Assembly (NCBI RefSeq): GCF_004138105.1
Contig: NZ_RXHQ01000008.1
Location: forward strand, 1-64,000
Reading direction: 5' to 3'
DNA from: Xylanivirga thermophila
GTDB taxonomy: Bacteria > Bacillota > Clostridia > Caldicoprobacterales > Xylanivirgaceae
Length of the DNA: 64,000 bases
In this document: piece after piece, positions 57,842-64,000 of the stretch
Layout of the letters: each line of letters begins with the position of its first letter
How positions within the stretch are numbered: the stretch's first letter is position 1
Made by a program: the position numbers and the translations under genes
Notes under the pieces: generated by a model
Seen by the model: only the letters and a program-made list of their open reading frames with translations
What the model was told of the DNA's origin: nothing
Databases searched by the model: none

Positions 57842-59512
57842 CTACTTCCTTGCGTTGTACCTATCTAAGGAATCCTGCTGTATCTTTATAGCATCATCTA
57901 TGCCCATTGACTTAACCTGTGCAACATATTCATCAAATTTATCGATAGGTTCAAGGCCCATGATAAACTTCAAAAACATCTCATCCACATATGATTCTAT
58001 CTCGGTCATTACAGACCCGAATTTTGTGCTCTCCTCTTCTGTCTTGATCATACCCTGAGGCAGCACTCCCTTTATTGTAGAATCACTCCAAACATCCCAT
58101 GCTTGGTGCTGAAGATCATATGGATATTGAGAGTCGTTTTGATCCCAGTATACAAACCCTCTAAAAACAAATGAAGTATACTTATATGTCATTTCCATAT
58201 GATTTTCTTCCATTTCTTTGGTCCTCTGCGGCTTACCGTCTACCATATCATAGGTGACACCTTCGATACCCCAATTCATCATTCTGGTTGCTTCCGGGGT
58301 ATATGAAAAATCAATGAGTTTTGTAGCCTCTACAGGATGTTTACATGATGTTGTAATGTATAAACCTCCACTAAGCCCATGATAACTATCAGCAAAATTA
58401 AATTTGTCCCCTTTATTTAAAACAGTATATGGTGCCACTACCAATTCAGCCTTTGGATTTTCCTTTTGTATTACAGTTTCATAATATGTTCTGTATTCCC
58501 ACAGGTGTATACATGCAGACCCCACATCCCCTGCCATCAACATAGGCGTTAGGTTATCCCAATATCCATGTGTAGCAAAGTCGGGATCAAGAAGTCCTTC
58601 ATTATACCATTTGTTAAATGTAAGCAAGAAATCCTTATATCCAGACTCTATTGGACCATATTTCACCGTTTCGCCCTCTCTATAAAAACTATTATTTACT
58701 CCATAGGCTCCTATAAAATTGCCGGCATGCACTATTGTGTCCCAGTCCTTATGTGCCCAAGCCAGAGGGATCTTTACTTTTCCGCTCTCTTTGAAGGCAG
58801 TAAGTACCTTATACCATTCATCTATGGTCTCTGGAACTTCCAGCCCCAATTCATCCAGTAGATCTTTTCTAAGAACAGGTCCTACATAGGCCCTGCCTTT
58901 TTCACCATCTAAAGTAGGTATTACTGTAGCCCCAAATCTAATTATTGTACCATCATCGGCCTTTACTAGCTTATTATATAGTTCGTTTGACAGTACATCC
59001 TTTTTAAAATTAGGTGCATGCTGTTCTACAAGATCATTTACATTGATTAACAATCCGTCATTCATGGCTGCCTCGACGCCACCTTTATAGTATGAGTCAA
59101 AAAAGCCCTTTACTATATCAGGCAATTCGCCGGAAGCAACCATTATATTGAATTGTTCTTCTTCCTGCCCCACAGGCGGGTGTATAAATTCTATATCTAT
59201 ACCAGTTATCTCCTGAACTTTTTTAATTGCCTCATTTTCATCTAAATTATTTACGTATTTAGCCTCAGTGGGATGTAATGAAGAATAAAGTGATAGTTTT
59301 AGAGGTTTGTCAACTATAGGAAGCTTCAAAGCATCATCACTTGCTTCGCTATTATCATCTTTACTATCCGTCTTATCCTTTATATCCGTTTGTTCGTCAC
59401 TGCTTACTTCACCATCATTATTTGTGTCTTTCTTTGTACAGCCTGAAAAAACACCAAGGAGCATGACAATCGCTAAAGCTAAGCAAAGAAGTCTTTTTTT
59501 ATTTTTTTTCAT
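57842..59512 (-). CDS. Extracellular sugar-binding lipoprotein (LplA-like)
   Basis: This 556-residue lipoprotein has the signal KKRLLCLALAIVMLLGVFSGC (lipid-anchored Cys near 26) and an acidic Ser/Asp-rich linker. A large solute-binding domain beginning KLSLYSSLHPTEAKYVNNLDE follows. It heads the operon binding protein, permeases, GH110, GH95, sulfatase, so the ligand is probably an alpha-galactosylated or fucosylated oligosaccharide. Confidence 0.91.
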   Translation of the reverse strand: MKKNKKRLLCLALAIVMLLGVFSGCTKKDTNNDGEVSSDEQTDIKDKTDSKDDNSEASDDALKLPIVDKPLKLSLYSSLHPTEAKYVNNLDENEAIKKVQEITGIDIEFIHPPVGQEEEQFNIMVASGELPDIVKGFFDSYYKGGVEAAMNDGLLINVNDLVEQHAPNFKKDVLSNELYNKLVKADDGTIIRFGATVIPTLDGEKGRAYVGPVLRKDLLDELGLEVPETIDEWYKVLTAFKESGKVKIPLAWAHKDWDTIVHAGNFIGAYGVNNSFYREGETVKYGPIESGYKDFLLTFNKWYNEGLLDPDFATHGYWDNLTPMLMAGDVGSACIHLWEYRTYYETVIQKENPKAELVVAPYTVLNKGDKFNFADSYHGLSGGLYITTSCKHPVEATKLIDFSYTPEATRMMNWGIEGVTYDMVDGKPQRTKEMEENHMEMTYKYTSFVFRGFVYWDQNDSQYPYDLQHQAWDVWSDSTIKGVLPQGMIKTEEESTKFGSVMTEIESYVDEMFLKFIMGLEPIDKFDEYVAQVKSMGIDDAIKIQQDSLDRYNARK

Positions 59513-59538
59513 GGAAATCCCCCTCTTTATTTTTTAGG

Positions 59539-59550
59539 GAAGCGCGCTTC
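59539..59550. promoter_or_regulatory. Candidate operator GAAGCGCGCTTC
   Basis: This perfect 12-base palindrome with a CG centre lies between the promoter at 59564-59592 and the lipoprotein start. The form resembles sites of LacI/AraR-type regulators; the GntR/LacI-like protein at 62090 is a candidate binder. Confidence 0.5.
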
Positions 59551-59563
59551 GTTTGTGATTTTT

Positions 59564-59592
59564 AGTTTAATATATGATTTAAATATTGTAAA
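59564..59592 (-). promoter_or_regulatory. Promoter of the third sugar operon
   Basis: On the reverse strand TTTACA (59592-59587) and TAAACT (59569-59564) are spaced by 17 bases, about 50 bases before the lipoprotein ATG. Confidence 0.55.
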
Positions 59593-59690
59593 TCGGTATT
59601 TTTTTATACGTAGTGATAATTGTTCAATGTGCGATAACAATGGGCATAAGAGGGATCGGCAAATTTTTTTATATCCGTATTTTTTAACTT

Positions 59691-61613
59691 CTATAGTATT
59701 TCTCTATATTTTCCAGGTGTAACACCTTCATATCTCTTAAATACACGTATAAATGAATCACTATTTATGTAACCAACGTTCCTAGCTATGGTTTTTATGG
59801 TCAAATCTTGGTTTTTCAGTAATTCCTTTGCATTATCCAGCCTTGTTTTATGAATATAATCCAATAAACCCGTACCTGTACTTTCCCTAAAAAATTTAGA
59901 TAGATAAGAAGTGCTCATACCCATTTCCTGTGCCAATGATGACACGCTCAGATCCGGGTCAAAATATCTATCCTTTATAATCTGCTTAATAGTTTCAATT
60001 TGATCAACATATAGTCCTTCCTGCTTTTCTAGTGCATATTTATCTATATCATCCAAAATACCATCCATCATATATTGTAAATCCTTTATATTTTGGCAGC
60101 TAGAGAGTTTTTCCAACACATCAAATTTACACAGTAAATTCTCATTATATATATTGCCTGCTTCTCCTACAGCATTGATAAATGTACTGGTCAGCGCAAA
60201 CATCCTACATTTTGCTAAATACGCACAAACCGATGACTGGACAAAATAGTCCTGTATAATATCATTTAAAGTAGATTGGGCTAAATTATAATCCGTAACC
60301 TTTATACAATTGGAAAACTGTTCTTGAGCATTATTGAAATTGTCAATCCCTACAGTGTCATCTCTCAACTCCTTAATATCATCATAATAGGTAATCAATT
60401 CTCCACCCATTAAATTTCTGTATTCAACAACCTCGATTGCCTGCTGATATGCTTTTGATATACCCATAGCAGTTTTATATATATCACTAACAGCTACAGA
60501 AAAAACAATTCCAAACTTTTCTTTGATAAACGACATAGCATATGCAGCTACATCGATCAGCTCCCCTTTCCCGCTATTTTGGGATACCCCATGTTTAAAA
60601 TTCACTAGGCAAACAAGAAACTTGTCCATCTCAACTAGATAACCTACATTTTTTTGCCCTATCAGTTCCTCTATTACATTCTTTATTATAAAGTTGACTA
60701 TTGCAAGATCCTGATCTTTAGTCCCTGTGTCATCATCAAAAAAACTTTCTTCAATATCTTCGATATTAAATATCATAATAGCAAAATCGTTGCTATAAAA
60801 ATATATATCATAGGATTCACACGCATCTATAATAGGTATATTTATATTAACCTGTCCCTTAATTAACCTTTTAAGAAAGTTATCTTTAAGCATCTGCCTT
60901 TGCTGTTCCAATCTATTCTGCAACTTTTTCTTTTCATCCAGGGTCTTGTCGATAAAATCCTGTATAAATTTAACCTCATTCATATCCCTATTTGTAGATA
61001 AGCTGGCCTCTTTGCTTAAAGCTTTAACAAGTCCGTCTATAGGATCATAATTTTTTTTAGAAAAGAATATAGTCAGCATTATTCCTAGCGTAAGACAAAT
61101 AGACAGGCATAAAATAGCTAATCCATTTATAAAATTAGCTTTTTGCATATATATATTTACAGGAATAATTGAAATGTATTCCCAATCACAAACATTAGAC
61201 CTGATATGTGAAATGACCACATCTTGATCCCCTATTTTACCATGCATTGTTTCTTTTGCATTTGATAATTCCTTGTATTTGGCATATTCAGGCAGTTCTA
61301 TCTTTTCTGTAGAAAACAATATTTGATCTTCATTATCAATAATTAATACTGCTCCCTGGCTAACCCGTTCAATATTCTTTATAGCACTATTAAAAGCCTT
61401 ATCATCCAATTCAATAACTACGGAAGCTAAAGGATCGGCTTTATATTGCATGGGAATAGTTTTTACAAAAGCTATACTTTTTCTATATCTATCGTTTTTC
61501 AAAAATTTAAATACATGTTTTGGAGATTTTTCTGTCATCAAGGTATACCAATAATCATACGTCATAGAACTATAATTAAATCGTTCAAATGCATATTTCG
61601 AGTCAAACGACAC
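59691..61613 (-). pseudogene. Membrane-anchored AraC regulator, C-terminal part of a gene broken by an in-frame stop
   Basis: This part of about 640 codons holds the rest of the extracellular Cache-like sensor domain, a transmembrane helix (NGLAILCLSICLTLGIMLTIFF near 165-185) and a HAMP-like and coiled linker. The C-terminal AraC domain runs from LSVSSLAQEMGMSTSYLSKFFRESTGTGLLDYI to YEGVTPGKYREI. It is in the same frame as 61644-62012, separated by TAA and ten sense codons (KNTDLVITPN). A GTG at 61613 gives the apparent start, without a good ribosome site. If intact it would sense a ligand outside and activate the adjacent operon. Confidence 0.78.
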
Positions 61614-61643
61614 ATTGGGAGTTATTACTAAGTCCGTATTTTT

Positions 61644-62012
61644 TTAAAAAATATATAAGTTATTTATAAAACTGTTGGCTACAGTATATGAATGCAAATC
61701 ATCTATAATTTGCTTCATAGTATATCGATTCATTGCATCCAATTTATTCCTTACATTCATCGTACTCAATACGCGATTATCTAAACTAATCATAAGCAAT
61801 AGGTTGTTTACATCAATTAATCGACTATCTATGGTTTGTTGTACCTGACGTAGCATAGCCGTATTTGATTGAGTTATTTCATTCTTTACAATATCCAGTG
61901 ATTTAAAATAGATTATTCCACCAATTAATATAGGTATAATTAAAATACAAATATAAGAAATTAAAAAAGAGAAAACTATGCTTCGTTTCCTAAAAAATTT
62001 ACCGGGCCTCAT
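61644..62012 (-). pseudogene. N-terminal part of the broken membrane-anchored AraC regulator
   Basis: This 122-residue piece has the first transmembrane anchor SIVFSFLISYICILIIPILIGGIIYF (about 11-36) and the start of the sensor domain (SNTAMLRQVQQTIDSRL). It ends ...FINNLYIF at TAA inside a T6A7 tract. The reading frame continues with homologous sequence after the stop, so this is the front half of the gene at 59691-61613. Confidence 0.75.
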
Positions 62013-62089
62013 CTAAACCCTCCAAAAATAAATTTACATCAGAATAAAATATTTTCTATTATATATTATCATCATAAAATAGTTTGAAT

Positions 62090-63187
62090 TCAAAATTTAG
62101 CAGGCCCAATACTATTCCTAGTTATAACTTCTACAGGGATCACAGTCTGAGATGATTCATATGAACATTGTTCTATCATATCTACTACCCTACCGGCTGC
62201 TGTCCTTCCTATCTCGTAAAAGTTTTGGTCCACAGTAGCTAATGGAATATCAAGACTCTCCAATATCTCTACATTGTCAAACCCTATCAACGATATATCT
62301 TCAGGTATCTTTATATCCATATTCCCCAATTCCCTATATATAGCCATAGCTAAATAATCATGCTCCGCAAATATAGCAGTCACATTTTTAACTATTAAAC
62401 TTTTCAAAAGTTCTATCGTCTGTGGCGCAAATGCATCACCATTATAATCCAGTGCAAAATGAATTATATCGTTATTTATAGGTAGACCATGATCCTTTAA
62501 GGCTTTGCAATAACCAAAAAAACGCTCCCTCACAGTACTTATATCCTCTATATAAAGGTTGGTCAAATATGCAATACGCTTATGCCCCATCTCTATAAGA
62601 CAGGATGTTGCCTTATACCCTCCATCAAAATTATCCGACACCACTGAGCATGCAGGTAATGATTGGAAGTATTTATCAATTAACACTATTGGATAGCTGT
62701 GTAAATATAGATCATACAGAACATCAAAATTTGCCCTTGCTATTGGGTAATGGATTATACCGCTTATTCCATTTCTGGGTAGTTCCAATAATGCTCTTCT
62801 TTCTTGGGCAATATCGTTGTTCGTAGTATATATATTAAGGTAGTACCCTTTATCTTTTAAGCAATCATTAGCCCCTCTTATATAATCAATACGCCTACCT
62901 GCTGCACCATCCGAAGGCAAAATCATGGATATAACCTTATGGGAAATACCTTGAACTACTTTGTTTTCCAAAGGCAATACAAAACTACCCTTGCCCTGTT
63001 TCCTATAAATAAATCCTGCCCTCTCTAATTCCACCAGTGCCCTCTGAGATGTTATACGGCTTACACCATATTTTTGGGCCAATTCAAATTCTGTAGACAG
63101 CTGATCTCCCGGTACTAACTGTCCACTTAAAATTTGAGCCTTTATGTCATCTACTATTTGAGAATATAGGGGTTTACTTTTAGACAT
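62090..63187 (-). CDS. GntR-type regulator with LacI-type sugar-binding domain (AraR-like)
   Basis: This 365-residue protein has an N-terminal GntR winged helix-turn-helix (YSQIVDDIKAQILSGQLVPGDQLSTEFELAQKYGVSRITSQRALVELERAGFIYRKQGKGSFV, about 8-70). A periplasmic-binding-protein-like domain follows (VISMILPSDGAAGRRIDYIRGANDCL to IPEDISLIGFDNVEI). Such regulators repress sugar operons until the sugar binds. It lies between the broken AraC gene and GH4. Confidence 0.92.
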   Translation of the reverse strand: MSKSKPLYSQIVDDIKAQILSGQLVPGDQLSTEFELAQKYGVSRITSQRALVELERAGFIYRKQGKGSFVLPLENKVVQGISHKVISMILPSDGAAGRRIDYIRGANDCLKDKGYYLNIYTTNNDIAQERRALLELPRNGISGIIHYPIARANFDVLYDLYLHSYPIVLIDKYFQSLPACSVVSDNFDGGYKATSCLIEMGHKRIAYLTNLYIEDISTVRERFFGYCKALKDHGLPINNDIIHFALDYNGDAFAPQTIELLKSLIVKNVTAIFAEHDYLAMAIYRELGNMDIKIPEDISLIGFDNVEILESLDIPLATVDQNFYEIGRTAAGRVVDMIEQCSYESSQTVIPVEVITRNSIGPAKF

Positions 63188-63323
63188 TTTTTCATTCTCC
63201 CATTAAAATTTTATGTATAATAATGATTATACCTTATTATTAAGGTAGCACATACTATTATCAATGTCAAACTATTTTTACCATTTACTTTAATTCATAA
63301 TTTGAAGATAAATAGTGTACTAT

Positions 63324-63370
63324 AAATGATAGAAGGGGCGAAATTAAAAATTTCGCCCCTTCTATCATTT
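63324..63370. terminator. Strong terminator after the GH4 gene
   Basis: A 22-base arm starting AAATGATAGAAGGGGCG is perfectly complementary to 63349-63370 around a three-base loop. It lies 9 bases after the GH4 stop and ends in ATTTTT or A-rich sequence on either side. Confidence 0.88.
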
Positions 63371-63378
63371 TTATAAAA

Positions 63379-64000
63379 TTATTTGTACTCAGGAAGCCAA
63401 TCTCCATGGGCATCTATAAGATCATCACACAAACTCCTTATATCATCTATAGATAACTCCGAAGCTGTATGGGGATCCAACATAGCAGCTTGATATATAT
63501 ACTCTTTCTTTCTGGTGATAGCAGCCTCTATAGTCAACAAATGCACATTTATATTTGTTCTGTTAAGTGCAGCTAGTTGCACCGGTAAATCTCCTACATA
63601 ACATGGTATAATGCCGCTTTTATCTACCAGGCAAGGCACCTCAACGCAAGCCTCTTTAGGCAAATTAGTTATAAGCCCAGTATTTATTACATTGCCTCCT
63701 ATCTTATATGGTATGTTTGTTTCCATAGCCTCCAATATATAAGATGCATATTCATGGGTTCTGTTGTGGGTTAGCTGTTTGTCATTTACCAGATCGTCTC
63801 TCATATGCTTCCAGTCTTCTATCTGTTTTATACATCTTCTTGGGTATTCATCTAAGGGTATATTAAATTTCTCTATAAGCTCGGGATATTTGCCTTTAAT
63901 AAAATATGGCATATATTCGGCATTATGCTCACTGGATTCAGTAACATAGTAGCCAAACTGCTTCATAATTTCATATCTCACCATATCGTTATGGGGAGTT
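63379..64000 (-). CDS. GH4 family glycosidase (alpha-galactosidase/alpha-glucosidase type), C-terminal part
   Basis: The visible C-terminal 207 codons include DMVRYEIMKQFGYYVTESSEHNAEYMPYF, NVINTGLITNLPKEACVEVPCLVD and DPHTASELSIDDI, matching NAD- and metal-dependent GH4 enzymes of the MelA/AglA subgroup, which are cytoplasmic. The 5' end is beyond the window. An alpha-galactosidase role would agree with GH110 in the same locus, but specificity is inferred. Confidence 0.88.
   Translation of the reverse strand, partial: TPHNDMVRYEIMKQFGYYVTESSEHNAEYMPYFIKGKYPELIEKFNIPLDEYPRRCIKQIEDWKHMRDDLVNDKQLTHNRTHEYASYILEAMETNIPYKIGGNVINTGLITNLPKEACVEVPCLVDKSGIIPCYVGDLPVQLAALNRTNINVHLLTIEAAITRKKEYIYQAAMLDPHTASELSIDDIRSLCDDLIDAHGDWLPEYK

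Overview
The window comes from the chromosome of a low-GC, spore-forming-lineage Firmicute, most likely a clostridial relative. The evidence is a SigH-type sporulation sigma factor, the conserved mrnC-rlmB-rae1-sigH-tuf neighbourhood, a Rae1-type NYN nuclease, mini-RNase III, DegV, strong AGGAGG-type ribosome sites, several GTG/TTG starts and AT-rich intergenic DNA. The genus cannot be fixed from the sequence alone.

Layout: 1-3.6 kb is core genome on the minus strand: tuf (partial), tRNA-Thr, tRNA-Gly, sigH, rae1, rlmB, thyX, mrnC. From 3.8 to 11.4 kb is a sialic-acid locus: a sugar-binding lipoprotein and two permeases; then, behind a terminator and its own promoter, nanE, a ROK kinase and an RpiR regulator; then a cytoplasmic-type GH33 sialidase. 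At 11.6-13.2 kb an IS110-family insertion sequence sits upstream of this locus. It carries a structured leader that looks like a bridge RNA. From 13.6 to 17.6 kb is a ThuA plus two Gfo/Idh oxidoreductases module with an AraC regulator. From 17.5 to 26.2 kb are mixed genes: a DUF255 thioredoxin-like protein, a base-compositionally distinct putative glycoside hydrolase, a P-loop kinase, DUF1015, purC and a FlaR-like kinase.

From 26.8 to 37.8 kb is a second carbohydrate locus (permeases, binding protein, FAD oxidoreductase, DUF4434 protein, SGNH esterase broken by an in-frame stop) divergent from a YesN/YesM two-component system. From 37.9 to 50.1 kb are a sodium-dependent neurotransmitter-type symporter, a PglX-type DNA methyltransferase with no other BREX genes beside it, two cold-shock genes flanking glpK, DegV, and a MarR-controlled heterodimeric ABC exporter.

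From 50.1 kb to the end is a third carbohydrate locus: sulfatase, GH95 fucosidase, GH110 alpha-galactosidase, an ABC importer, a membrane-anchored AraC regulator broken by an in-frame stop, a GntR/LacI-type regulator and a GH4 glycosidase (partial).

Together the three sugar loci suggest import of sialylated, fucosylated, alpha-galactosylated and perhaps sulfated oligosaccharides, followed by cytoplasmic trimming, since none of the glycosidases has a visible signal peptide. Host mucin or blood-group glycans fit best, but algal galactans are not excluded for the 50-64 kb locus. The observations most worth following are the candidate bridge RNA, the orphan PglX, the FAD-oxidoreductase/DUF4434/SGNH locus, and the two otherwise intact genes interrupted by in-frame TAA codons.
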